From Saprospiraceae bacterium (GTDB taxonomy: Bacteria > Bacteroidota > Bacteroidia > Chitinophagales > Saprospiraceae), in the NCBI GenBank assembly GCA_029263015.1, contig JAJCYI010000029.1:1-49729 (forward strand): a stretch of DNA of 49,729 nt, given 5' to 3'. The translations under genes were made by a program, and so were the position numbers. The notes under the pieces are model-generated. The model had not been told where the DNA came from, made no database searches, and saw only the letters and a list, made by a program, of their open reading frames with translations. Of the stretch, positions 42,035 through 49,729 are shown piece by piece. Each line of letters starts with the position of its first letter. Position 1 is the stretch's first letter.

Positions 42035-45000
42035 CTACCTAACCAAAGTCACGTCCCCCTTAAACAATGCAAATTGGCCATCCAAAAATTCAACTTTTGC
42101 AAACCAGGTGAAAACAGCAGGATTCATTTCCTGGCCTTTGTGGCGTCCGTCCCAGCCAATTGAAAGGTTGTTTGGTTCGAACTCAAAATTCTCGAACATC
42201 AACCCACCCCAGCGGTCAAAAATCTGCAGTCTGTTGATTTTGGCCACTTGGTTTCCCGTGAATAAAGTGAACTCATCATTTATTCCATCATTATTGGGAC
42301 TGAATACATTTGGACCATATACAAACCTGGCTTTGGTCACAAAAACATTGATGTCGTCCGAGAACGTGCAGCCATTTTGATCGGTGATCGTAAGTGTGTA
42401 ACTAATGTCATTGGCGGGTGTCGCCATCGGTGAGTCACAGTCTGTACAGTCCAAATAGGTATCGGGCTCCCATAAATAAGCAGTAGGGACAAAACCGGTA
42501 TTGGCGGCCAATACGATCGTTTCACCGAGGTCTATGAAAATATCACTCCCCAGGTCGAAGACTGGCGGAGTCGGGAATGGCAGGAAAATGTCTTCCTGGA
42601 AGATCGACCCCAGCGCATCTACCACGATGAGTGAATAAAAACCGTTTTCAAGATTGTCAAACACCAGCGGCAGGGAGATGACTGGCATCGAACTCCCCCC
42701 GTTTATGGCGACAACATAAGGTTCTTGACCTCCGCTGATGGATTCGATAGTGATGGAACCGTCGGTCCCAAACTCGCAAGCAGGCGGGTTGGTCGTAAAT
42801 GCCACAACTATTTCACCTTCAAAAATAATGTTGACGAAAATCGTGGAATCGCAGCCAGTAAAGCTGCCATTGGGTATCACATCCACGCCCGATGGGTTGG
42901 CTTGGTTGTAAACTACCCCGTTGATGGTAATAGACGAGCCGGGTAGCAGTGTCTCTTCAATGAGGGTGTCCGATTCAGGATGAAAGGACAGCGCCACTTG
43001 AATCGTGGAATCACAGCCAAAACTGCTACCTCCCTGAATGGTCTCTGACCCCATTGGGTTGTTCAGGCCATATTCCACTCCGTTCACGGTGATGCTTTCG
43101 TCTGGACACAGGGTATCGGCTAAATTGAAAATGACTTCATCCACAAAGTTGATATTGACAAAAAGTGTTGAATCACAGCCATTTACGGAAGCGTTTTGAA
43201 AAAATTCACTTCCGCTTGGGTTGTTTTCATCGTATAATGTTCCGTTGATCGTGATGCTGCTCCCAGTGCAGAGAGGACCATTAAAATTGCCTTGAGAAAC
43301 AGGGAAAAACCCGAGGCTTATGTTGACAATCGAGTCACATCCGAGGGCGGAGGCATTAGGAATTGTTTCTGATCCAAACGGATTGTTATCATCATATACT
43401 ACTCCATTTACAGTGATACTGCCGCCCGGGCAAAGGAAATCGTTGATTGTGTTAACAGCTGGAGGATGAAAATCGAGTGCAATGAATATGGTAGTATCGC
43501 AGCCCATTTGACTGCCTCCGATAATGGTTTCCGTTCCGGTGGGGTTGTTTTGATCGTACACCGTTCCATTGATGGTGATTGATTCATTGGAACAAAGGGT
43601 GGTGTCGAGATTGCCGAACACCTCGATGACGAAGGATAGCGCAATGTTGACGAGGGAGTCACAACCCGTGGAAGCACCGCCGATGATCCATTCTTGTCCG
43701 ATTGGATTGTTTTCATCATAAACGGTTCCGTTCACCGTGATGCTCGTGCCGGCGCAAAATTCTTCTTCGATTATCAAAAATGAGGGCGGGAAAAAATCAA
43801 GTGCCACCAAAATAACCGAATCGCATCCCAGGTAACTTCCGTTCACGATAGTCTCCGTTCCAGTCGGATTTTGAAAATCATAGACCGTCCCGTTCACCGT
43901 GACGGAGTCATTCAGACAAAGGAGTGGCATAACATTTTCGACCACCTCGTCGGTAAAATTCAGGCTCACGTTAATGATTGAGTCACAGCCATTTATGCTG
44001 GCGTTGGGTAATATTTCCGTCCCACCCGGATTGTTTTCATCGTAAACGGTTCCGTTCACCGTGATGCTGCCCCCAGAACAAAGGCTTGGTGCTATATTAT
44101 TGGTAGCTGGCGGATGAAATGCTATATTTATAATTACCGTTGAATCACAACCAAATACGCTACCGTTCGGGAAAGTCTCTGAGCCAGAAGGGTTTGAAGC
44201 ATTGTACGCTGTTCCATTTATGGTGATTGAGCCGCCAGGGCAAAGCAATGGATTCAGGTTGGCGAACACCTCGTTGTTGAAAGTCAGATTTACAAAAATG
44301 GTTGAATCACAGCCATTTGCACCTCCTGCAGCAATCACTTCTGTGCCATTTGGATTATTTCCATTGTAAACCGTTCCATTCACGGTGATGCTGCTGCCAG
44401 TACACAAAGTTTGGTTGACTGAATCCGCAGCGGGAGGGAAATAAGTCAGGTTAACATTGATAATGGAATCACAACCAAGTGAGCTACCGTTGATAAAAGT
44501 CTCCGTTCCCGTCGGATTGTTTTCATCATATTGAGTGCCATTTATCACGATGGATTGGCCTGGGCAATAGGTGGGGGTGAAATTTTCTTGGGGTAATTCG
44601 TCAACAATTATTTCAACAAAAGTACTGTCGGGGTCAGGTATGACAATGCAGTTGCTATCTGCTATTTCAGTTATGATTACCTCTATGATCCCCTGACCCA
44701 TTCCATAGTTACTTGGGCAAATGTTGAGGGTAGCCTGGCCATTTTGCACATCAGTTAGTGTACTATTTTCGACATTTATGCTATTGGCAAATATGGTGTA
44801 ATTTGCTTCGAAAGCACCTGTCCCAGTAAATTGAAAATTGACATCGAAACAACCGTTGGCACAAACATTCGTTACCGAACTTAAAACTACTTCCGGTATA
44901 TAGAAAATAACAGGAATTCCTTGTGAAACAGAAAGGCAGGCATCGCTGGTGTCCACGCCACCATTCCCGTCATTGTCTCCGGCTACCGCCGAAATATAAT

Positions 45001-48000
45001 AGGTCTGTCCCAACACAATGCTGTCAGGATAGGGGATGATGGTGGTGTCGCTGATCATGAGGATATTGCCCAATTGCGTCCCAGAACTGTCGTGCAGCAC
45101 AAAAACAAGCACGTCATTGGGGTCGAGCATCTCGTTGCCAAGATGAACCACTTCCACTGCACTACTATCGCAAATCATCAGTGGGGCGTTCGTGAAGTCC
45201 ATCGTTCCTGCATCAGTTGCACATGCGCAATTCGCTGAACCACTGATGGTTACAGGGCCACATTCATTGATGTCATTCAATTCAAAAGAATAGTTAGTGC
45301 CGCTGGGAAAAGCTGTTGAAGTGAAATTATTGCCGGCCAATGTATCCCCATCCAAAATATAAGGAGCAGTACCACCGGAAATGTCAAAACTGACGGTGAA
45401 CGTCTGGGTTTGTAAATCGCAAGTTTCATCCTGATTGGAAAAAGTAGGTGCGCCGCTGATATCGATGTTTGTTGTTCCAGCTTCCGTACAATCTGCTGAA
45501 GGTGTAAAAGTCACTGCCACATTGCCGGATTGATTTGTTGGGTCGAAATTATTTCCCGTGACGCCGGGCCCGCTCCAAGTACCTGTTGGGTAATTTGGAT
45601 CAACGAGCACTGAGAGATTGAAAAGGCCATTGTTCTGACAAATATTTGCCGAATCGAGCTGCGGCACAGCGGGTACAGTTACGGCGATGAAGGTGGAATC
45701 TGGCAAGGAGCAATTTGCCGAAGCCGCAAAAATAAGGTTCACATTGCCACTCAGGCCACTTGGGTCAAAGTTGTTGCCGGTGACACCTGGCCCCGACCAA
45801 GTACCGACAGGGAAGTTCGGGTCTGTGAGGAGGTTTAGATTGAAAAGACCGCTCGTTTCGCAGATGGCAGCTGTGTCCAATTGAGGCAAGCCTGAAGTGT
45901 CCACAGTAATAAAAGTAGAAGCTGTATCCACGCAATTGCCTGTGGCAATGAAAGTTAGGTCAACATTTCCCGAAAGGCCACTGGGGTCGAAATTAATTCC
46001 CGTGACGCCATTTCCCGACCAATTGCCACTGGGGAAGGAGGGGTCTTGAATCATGGTAAGGTCAAATAGTGTATCCGTTTCGCAAAGTGTTTCGGTACCC
46101 AACTGTGGGGTGACTGCCGTTTCAACAACAATGAGGGTCGATGCGGGGAAAGTGCAATCTTCGGAAGAGGTGAAGGTCAGGCTCACCGATCCGTTTAGCC
46201 CCGCTGGGTCGAACATATTGCCCGATACATTTGTCCCCGACCAGTTTCCAAGTGGGAAAATGGGGTCTTGCAACTGCGTCAGATCATAAAGGCCGGAACT
46301 TTCGCAAATATTGGCGGTGCCGAGCTGTGGGGTGGTAGGTTGATCCACTGTGATGGTGGTCGTGCTCGGGTCAACACACATTCCAGCAAAAGTATATGTC
46401 AAAACAACCAGGCCATTTTGATTGGAGGGGTCAAAGTTGGTGCCGGTGACGCCAGGCCCACTCCATGTGCCACCAGGGAAAGCGGGGTCTTCCAATGTCG
46501 TCAGATCAAAGAAACCACTGGTTTGACAGGTTGTGGCCGACTGCAAAACGGGTGTGACGATGGCGGAAACTGTGATTGTTGTAGTTGCGGGGTTGGTGCA
46601 GGCAGCGGTGGAAGTAAACGTGACTTGCACATTCCCATTTTGGTTAGTCGGGTTGAAAAAATTGCCAGACACGCCTGTCCCACTCCAAGTGCCGAGTGGG
46701 AAATTAGGATCAAGCAGGCCTGTTAGGTCGAATAGGCCATTGTTTACACAAATTGAAACTGTTCCGAGTGTGGGTGTTTCAGATTCCGTTACGGTAATGG
46801 TTGTAGCGGCAAGGTTGGTACAATCGGCAGATGAGGTAAAAGTAATGTTGACGGTGTTGCCGCCCTGCCCAGAAGGGTCGAAATTGTTTCCCGACACACC
46901 AGGCCCGGCCCAAGTTCCGAGGGGGTAATTGGGGTCGAGTAGGGCAGACAGGTCATAAAGAGGTTCGTTATCGCACAACGTGGTTGATCCGAGTGTCGGT
47001 GTTACAGGTGTATCAACGGTGACAGCAACCGTGGCCGTTGCTGCACACTCTCCTGCGTCGGGTGTGAATGTGATATTTACATTTCCGCCAGCCACGCTTG
47101 GCGTGAATACATTCCCTGAAACCCCAGGGCCTGACCAGTTTCCAGTTATACCATTTATCACGGTCACTAAATTAAATGGCGGGTCGGTGGTGCAAAAAGG
47201 ACCGACTGCTGGCGGGTTGAGGATTGTTTCAGGGTCTACGGTAATGATCATTGTGGTTGCGGATGCACATTGTCCGGCATCGGGCGTGAAATTAATTGTG
47301 GTGGTCGAGTTGCCGAGACCTGCGGGGTCGAAAGTTGCCCCGATATCCCAAGTGCCAGTGATGCTCTCAGTGGAAGAAGTGGGCAAAACGACGGGTGGTT
47401 CGAGTTCGCAGAGTGGTCCTATTTGGGTAAACGTAGGTGTTGTCGCCACTGAGCCATCTACCACAATATTGTCAATAAAATACCATTCACCATTGGATTT
47501 ACAAGAAGCAAAAAAGCGCAATTCAAGGGTTGAACCATTTAGTCCAGATATGTTAATTGGCCCGACACCATTTGAGCCACACACATATCCAAATTGCACA
47601 AACCCACCTCCGTCAAGGTTGTATTCAACCACCACTTGGTCGTGGCTATTGTCGGGTGGGGTCGCACTCGAACAGCCAAAAATTGGACTACCGGGGTCGT
47701 TGCACTCCATTCCGTTTGGAGCATCAAAGGTAACATCCAATGAAATACTGATGTCGCAAAATCCATTTAGATCGATCACTTCCGAGAGCCACGAGTTGTC
47801 GTTGCCCCCTCCGGGTGAGCAGCAGGGAAAACCTTCAATATCATTCACGGTGAACTGACCCGCATAAACACCCCATTGGCTGGAACCTGAACCTATGTTC
47901 AAGTTACCGCCATCGTCACAATCGGTAGCAATGGTTGTCCATTTTGGCGGATTCTGGTCGGTTGCAATTGGGAAGCCTTCAAAATTTTCAGACCAAATTT

Positions 48001-48073
48001 GGGCAAATGAAACTTGAATCAAGAAGCAGGAAAGGATGGTCAATATTGGTCGAGCAACGGAATGTGTATTCAT
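42035..48073 (-). CDS. giant repeat-containing surface/secreted protein with T9SS type B (gliding-associated) sorting domain
   Basis: Encodes 2012 residues. A signal peptide (1-25) leads to an N-terminal domain (26-215) resembling a carbohydrate-binding/MAM-like beta-sandwich. About nine repeats of roughly 70 residues follow (TPxLG-x-x-x-C ... GLFDL ... DPNFPxGTWSGPGVxGNNFDP ... VTFT). A central region (about 880-1150) separates these from eleven repeats of 54 residues (C-x-G-x-SITVNGTVYDENNP-x-G-x-E ... GCDS). The last 95 residues are the type B sorting domain (VFSPNNDGINDEF, IFDRWGGLMFEN, WDGRHKGQ, VFTWFAKVEF). Each 54-residue unit has two cysteines; only the last unit lacks the first. Probably an adhesin or matrix protein; partner unknown. 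Confidence 0.93.
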   Translation of the reverse strand: MNTHSVARPILTILSCFLIQVSFAQIWSENFEGFPIATDQNPPKWTTIATDCDDGGNLNIGSGSSQWGVYAGQFTVNDIEGFPCCSPGGGNDNSWLSEVIDLNGFCDISISLDVTFDAPNGMECNDPGSPIFGCSSATPPDNSHDQVVVEYNLDGGGFVQFGYVCGSNGVGPINISGLNGSTLELRFFASCKSNGEWYFIDNIVVDGSVATTPTFTQIGPLCELEPPVVLPTSSTESITGTWDIGATFDPAGLGNSTTTINFTPDAGQCASATTMIITVDPETILNPPAVGPFCTTDPPFNLVTVINGITGNWSGPGVSGNVFTPSVAGGNVNITFTPDAGECAATATVAVTVDTPVTPTLGSTTLCDNEPLYDLSALLDPNYPLGTWAGPGVSGNNFDPSGQGGNTVNITFTSSADCTNLAATTITVTESETPTLGTVSICVNNGLFDLTGLLDPNFPLGTWSGTGVSGNFFNPTNQNGNVQVTFTSTAACTNPATTTITVSAIVTPVLQSATTCQTSGFFDLTTLEDPAFPGGTWSGPGVTGTNFDPSNQNGLVVLTYTFAGMCVDPSTTTITVDQPTTPQLGTANICESSGLYDLTQLQDPIFPLGNWSGTNVSGNMFDPAGLNGSVSLTFTSSEDCTFPASTLIVVETAVTPQLGTETLCETDTLFDLTMIQDPSFPSGNWSGNGVTGINFDPSGLSGNVDLTFIATGNCVDTASTFITVDTSGLPQLDTAAICETSGLFNLNLLTDPNFPVGTWSGPGVTGNNFDPSGLSGNVNLIFAASANCSLPDSTFIAVTVPAVPQLDSANICQNNGLFNLSVLVDPNYPTGTWSGPGVTGNNFDPTNQSGNVAVTFTPSADCTEAGTTNIDISGAPTFSNQDETCDLQTQTFTVSFDISGGTAPYILDGDTLAGNNFTSTAFPSGTNYSFELNDINECGPVTISGSANCACATDAGTMDFTNAPLMICDSSAVEVVHLGNEMLDPNDVLVFVLHDSSGTQLGNILMISDTTIIPYPDSIVLGQTYYISAVAGDNDGNGGVDTSDACLSVSQGIPVIFYIPEVVLSSVTNVCANGCFDVNFQFTGTGAFEANYTIFANSINVENSTLTDVQNGQATLNICPSNYGMGQGIIEVIITEIADSNCIVIPDPDSTFVEIIVDELPQENFTPTYCPGQSIVINGTQYDENNPTGTETFINGSSLGCDSIINVNLTYFPPAADSVNQTLCTGSSITVNGTVYNGNNPNGTEVIAAGGANGCDSTIFVNLTFNNEVFANLNPLLCPGGSITINGTAYNASNPSGSETFPNGSVFGCDSTVIINIAFHPPATNNIAPSLCSGGSITVNGTVYDENNPGGTEILPNASINGCDSIINVSLNFTDEVVENVMPLLCLNDSVTVNGTVYDFQNPTGTETIVNGSYLGCDSVILVALDFFPPSFLIIEEEFCAGTSITVNGTVYDENNPIGQEWIIGGASTGCDSLVNIALSFVIEVFGNLDTTLCSNESITINGTVYDQNNPTGTETIIGGSQMGCDTTIFIALDFHPPAVNTINDFLCPGGSITVNGVVYDDNNPFGSETIPNASALGCDSIVNISLGFFPVSQGNFNGPLCTGSSITINGTLYDENNPSGSEFFQNASVNGCDSTLFVNINFVDEVIFNLADTLCPDESITVNGVEYGLNNPMGSETIQGGSSFGCDSTIQVALSFHPESDTLIEETLLPGSSITINGVVYNQANPSGVDVIPNGSFTGCDSTIFVNIIFEGEIVVAFTTNPPACEFGTDGSITIESISGGQEPYVVAINGGSSMPVISLPLVFDNLENGFYSLIVVDALGSIFQEDIFLPFPTPPVFDLGSDIFIDLGETIVLAANTGFVPTAYLWEPDTYLDCTDCDSPMATPANDISYTLTITDQNGCTFSDDINVFVTKARFVYGPNVFSPNNDGINDEFTLFTGNQVAKINRLQIFDRWGGLMFENFEFEPNNLSIGWDGRHKGQEMNPAVFTWFAKVEFLDGQFALFKGDVTLVR

Positions 48074-48122
48074 ATTTTTTGTTTCAAATCTGGAATGCGA
48101 GAACGATGAACAGGCTTATGGG

Positions 48123-48130
48123 CAAAGGTA
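48123..48130 (-). promoter_or_regulatory. putative -7 box of the giant repeat protein gene
   Basis: TACCTTTG on the minus strand is an exact TAnnTTTG match, 49 bases upstream of the ATG at 48073. The upstream side, where a -33 box would be, is occupied by a heptamer array. Confidence 0.4.
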
Positions 48131-48142
48131 ATATATAGTTGA

Positions 48143-48279
48143 CAGTTAGCAGTATGCAGTATGCAGGAGAACAGTAGGCAGTAATACAGAACGCAATAAT
48201 CAGTAGGTAGAAAGGAGTCTTATCCCACTGCCCACTGCCCACTGCTAACTGCTAACTGCCCACTGCTAACTGCCCACCT
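48143..48279. repeat. inverted pair of heptamer arrays, supplying a stop codon
   Basis: The left part has CAGTTAG, CAGTATG, CAGTATG, CAGGAGA (48143-48170) and CAGTAGG, CAGTAAT (48172-48185). The right part (48224-48279) has eight units in opposite sense: CCCACTG three times, CTAACTG twice, CCCACTG, CTAACTG, CCCACCT. The complement of CTAACTG contains TAG, and the unit at 48266-48272 supplies the stop codon and last residues of the PNPOx-like gene. Confidence 0.8.
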
Positions 48280-48814
48280 CCATTCCCGTATCCTTCCCGT
48301 CAATACTAAGCATATTTCTTTCTTTCCAGTATTTCGGGAGTCCGTCTGCGCCTTTAGCCTCCGACCATTTTTCCAAACGGTCGCGTTGGCCATTGAACTC
48401 GAAGAGTGGGACACCGTAACCGCAGGAGGTTTGCACACTCTCAACAGTGAGATCGAAGATTTGGCGGGCCGCTGGAATATTTGGGAACAATGAAGCCAGC
48501 TCTTCCCACGCTGGATTATTTCGATAAATGGTTTTCACACTTCCGTAAACCCTGAGTAGTAAGGGCAATTCTTCAAATGAGCACCACATCAGCGTCATGC
48601 GATTGATATCGAGCACATGAGCAGCGGTTTCATTTCCACTGCCTGTCATATTGAGCCAAAGGACTCTGTTTTGGCCAATCACCTTTAGGGTGTCCATGCC
48701 TTTCGGCGAAATATTCACCCGGCCATCTTGGGCAGCGGTACCGACAAAGAACAGGTGTTGTTTTTCGATAAATACTTTGAGCGAATCGTTGATTGAAGAC
48801 ATCATTTTTGCCAT
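48266..48814 (-). CDS. pyridoxamine 5'-phosphate oxidase family flavoprotein
   Basis: The 182-residue split-barrel protein has HLFFVGTAAQDGRVNISPKGMDTLKV (flavin-binding strand pair), RVLWLNMTGSGNETAAHVLDINRMTLMWCSFE and LRVYGSVKTIYRN. These are typical of the uncharacterised 'pyridoxamine 5-phosphate oxidase family' that may bind FMN, F420 or heme. It is probably not PdxH, which is longer and has a different phosphate site. The final residues Glu-Val-Gly-Ser and the TAG stop come from a heptamer array, so the original C-terminus may have been altered. ATG 48814 or the ATGs 3-4 codons further in are all possible starts. Confidence 0.85.
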   Translation of the reverse strand: MAKMMSSINDSLKVFIEKQHLFFVGTAAQDGRVNISPKGMDTLKVIGQNRVLWLNMTGSGNETAAHVLDINRMTLMWCSFEELPLLLRVYGSVKTIYRNNPAWEELASLFPNIPAARQIFDLTVESVQTSCGYGVPLFEFNGQRDRLEKWSEAKGADGLPKYWKERNMLSIDGKDTGMEVGS

Positions 48815-48823
48815 GAAACCTTA

Positions 48824-48897
48824 GAGTTATGAGTTGTTGAGTTTCTGAGTTGTTGAGTGGGGAGCTTATTTAAAACTCAATAACTCTGATACTCAAA
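48824..48897. repeat. inverted pair of octamer arrays
   Basis: GAGTTAT (7) then GAGTTGTT, GAGTTTCT, GAGTTGTT, GAGTGGGG (48831-48862). In opposite sense, AACTCAAT, AACTCTGA, TACTCAAA lie at 48874-48897. The arrays fill the gap between the PNPOx-like gene and the TRIC gene. Confidence 0.7.
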
Positions 48898-48931
48898 ATT
48901 TAAGTTGAAAAGCACCGCTTCATTTATTTTA

Positions 48932-49540
48932 TCAATTGCTGCTTAATTTTGGCAAGGCCCATTTCCATTTCACAGCCATTATTCGGATAACAACAATAAA
49001 AGCAATGGTTAAAATCATATTCCACTGGTTGTCCAAACCAAAATAGTTAAGGATCAAATACAACACACCTCCAGCAAGGCAAGCTGTTGCATAGATTTCT
49101 TCACCAAATATCAGTGGTACTTCGTTGCACAGAATATCCCTCGTGACACCACCAAATGAAGCAGACACGGCACCCATGATTACGGCAATAATAGGTGAAA
49201 GCCCCAGGGAAAGGGTTTTGGTCAAGCCCAAAATTGTGAACAACCCAATACCAATGGCATCGAACAAAAATAGGGTCCGGCGCAGTTGCATGATTTGTTT
49301 CAAAAAGAAAAAACTGACAACTATGGCCGCGCCAATGATAAACAAGTAGTTCAAATCCACCATCCACCCGACAGGTTGGCTTCCAATCAACAAATCCCGT
49401 ATGGTGCCTCCGCCAACCGCAGTGACCAGCGCAATGATACTTGCACCAAAAATGTCGAAATTCTTTTCGGTAGCCGTTGCCATTCCGCTCATGGCGAAGA
49501 CAAACGTTCCAGTGAGGTCAATGGTGTAGATTAGGTCCAT
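48932..49540 (-). CDS. TRIC/UPF0126 family trimeric intracellular cation channel-type membrane protein
   Basis: The 202-residue protein has about seven hydrophobic helices in a duplicated layout. Each half carries the family glycine motif: ALVTAVGGGTIRDLLIG (about 38-54) and GAVSASFGGVTRDILCNEVP (about 120-140). Bacterial TRIC homologues (YicG/UPF0126) form trimeric K+-permeable channels; physiological role in bacteria is unclear. It starts at ATG 49540, 20 bases after a -7-like box. Confidence 0.9.
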   Translation of the reverse strand: MDLIYTIDLTGTFVFAMSGMATATEKNFDIFGASIIALVTAVGGGTIRDLLIGSQPVGWMVDLNYLFIIGAAIVVSFFFLKQIMQLRRTLFLFDAIGIGLFTILGLTKTLSLGLSPIIAVIMGAVSASFGGVTRDILCNEVPLIFGEEIYATACLAGGVLYLILNYFGLDNQWNMILTIAFIVVIRIMAVKWKWALPKLSSN

Positions 49541-49559
49541 TTTTTTTTTGCTTGAAACG

Positions 49560-49567
49560 CAAAGGTG
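49560..49567 (-). promoter_or_regulatory. possible -7 box of the TRIC-type gene
   Basis: CACCTTTG on the minus strand, one base from TAnnTTTG, 20 bases before the ATG at 49540. No -33 TTG seen. Confidence 0.3.
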
Positions 49568-49610
49568 GGGTTTTAGAATGTATTGCGAATACCCAGATTA
49601 GCACCAACGC

Positions 49611-49633
49611 ATGTGCGAATCTGGGGATTCGCA
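49611..49633. repeat. short palindrome, repeat family B, diverged copy
   Basis: TGTGCGAATCT GG GGATTCGCAAA: 9 of 10 arm bases pair at the core GCGAATC / GATTCGC. Same arms as at 26614-26637. Nothing else is recognised between here and the window end. Confidence 0.5.
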
Positions 49634-49729
49634 AAACATTGATCGCCACATAACAGCATAATAACCAACAACTGGCTTATTTTTTTAAGGTGAATTAAAG
49701 CAAAAAAGAAGCATTGTCATTTACCTATT

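Noticed and set aside
46980-47858. Open frame of 292 codons on the plus strand opposite the giant gene
   Set aside because: It lies opposite the repeat region of a clearly coding gene and its composition mirrors those repeats. It has no signal, motif or start context of its own.
1-49729. tRNA, rRNA, riboswitch or replication origin
   Set aside because: No cloverleaf-forming stretch with a CCA-type end, no rRNA-like block, no known riboswitch core and no DnaA-box cluster was seen; a covariance-model scan would be needed to exclude small RNAs.

Overview
The window looks like chromosomal DNA from a Bacteroidota bacterium, most likely of the Saprospiria/Lewinella type; the lineage is inferred. 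It carries type IX secretion signals of both kinds: a type A tail on the beta-propeller protein ending at 29342, and a type B (gliding-motility-associated) tail on the 2012-residue protein at 42035-48073. It also carries Bacteroidota lipoproteins, a lone TonB-dependent receptor, a PorT-like barrel, and several promoter -7 boxes of the form TAnnTTTG. No rRNA, tRNA, CRISPR array or complete insertion sequence was recognised.

Layout. 1-6.6 kb: surface lipoprotein, S9 peptidase, PIN toxin/antitoxin pair, sorbosone-dehydrogenase-like lipoprotein, two small unknown genes, outer-membrane barrel. 6.8-11.7 kb: polyphosphate kinase, a DASS-type anion transporter and a DUF2891 protein. 11.7-15.7 kb: a MITE-like element, a secreted protein with a very basic tail, an orphan phage-antirepressor-like gene with an operator-like palindrome in its promoter, and a hydrolase-OsmC fusion. 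15.9-24.5 kb: a tryptophan/kynurenine catabolic cluster (4-oxalocrotonate decarboxylase-like enzyme, tryptophan 2,3-dioxygenase, 3-hydroxyanthranilate dioxygenase, ACMS decarboxylase, kynureninase, kynurenine 3-monooxygenase) split by a two-gene restriction-modification system. 24.5-30.3 kb: molybdate transporter modBC without modA, a DUF4870 protein, the T9SS beta-propeller protein and a methyltransferase. 30.4-37 kb: TonB receptor, a second MITE copy, uvrA. 37-42 kb: an AAA ATPase preceded by four 33-bp-phased repeats, a DUF7309-like protein, an AbiC-like membrane protein and an OmpA lipoprotein. 42-49.7 kb: the giant repeat protein, a PNPOx-like flavoprotein and a TRIC-type channel.

How the genes work together. 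The kyn genes could take tryptophan through N-formylkynurenine, kynurenine, 3-hydroxykynurenine and 3-hydroxyanthranilate to 2-aminomuconate semialdehyde, and rejoin the meta-cleavage pathway at 4-oxalocrotonate. The formamidase, the semialdehyde dehydrogenase and the 2-aminomuconate deaminase are not here. Defence-type genes (R-M, PIN pair, AbiC-like protein, AAA ATPase) are scattered rather than forming one island.

The most unusual signal is a set of degenerate arrays of 7-bp or 8-bp units. They lie mainly at gene 3' ends, often in inverted pairs, and in several cases supply the stop codon of the gene before them. Similar heptamer arrays lie in frame inside uvrA (twice) and inside a methyltransferase gene. 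Several families of short palindromes and a MITE with an internal-deletion derivative add to this repeat landscape.
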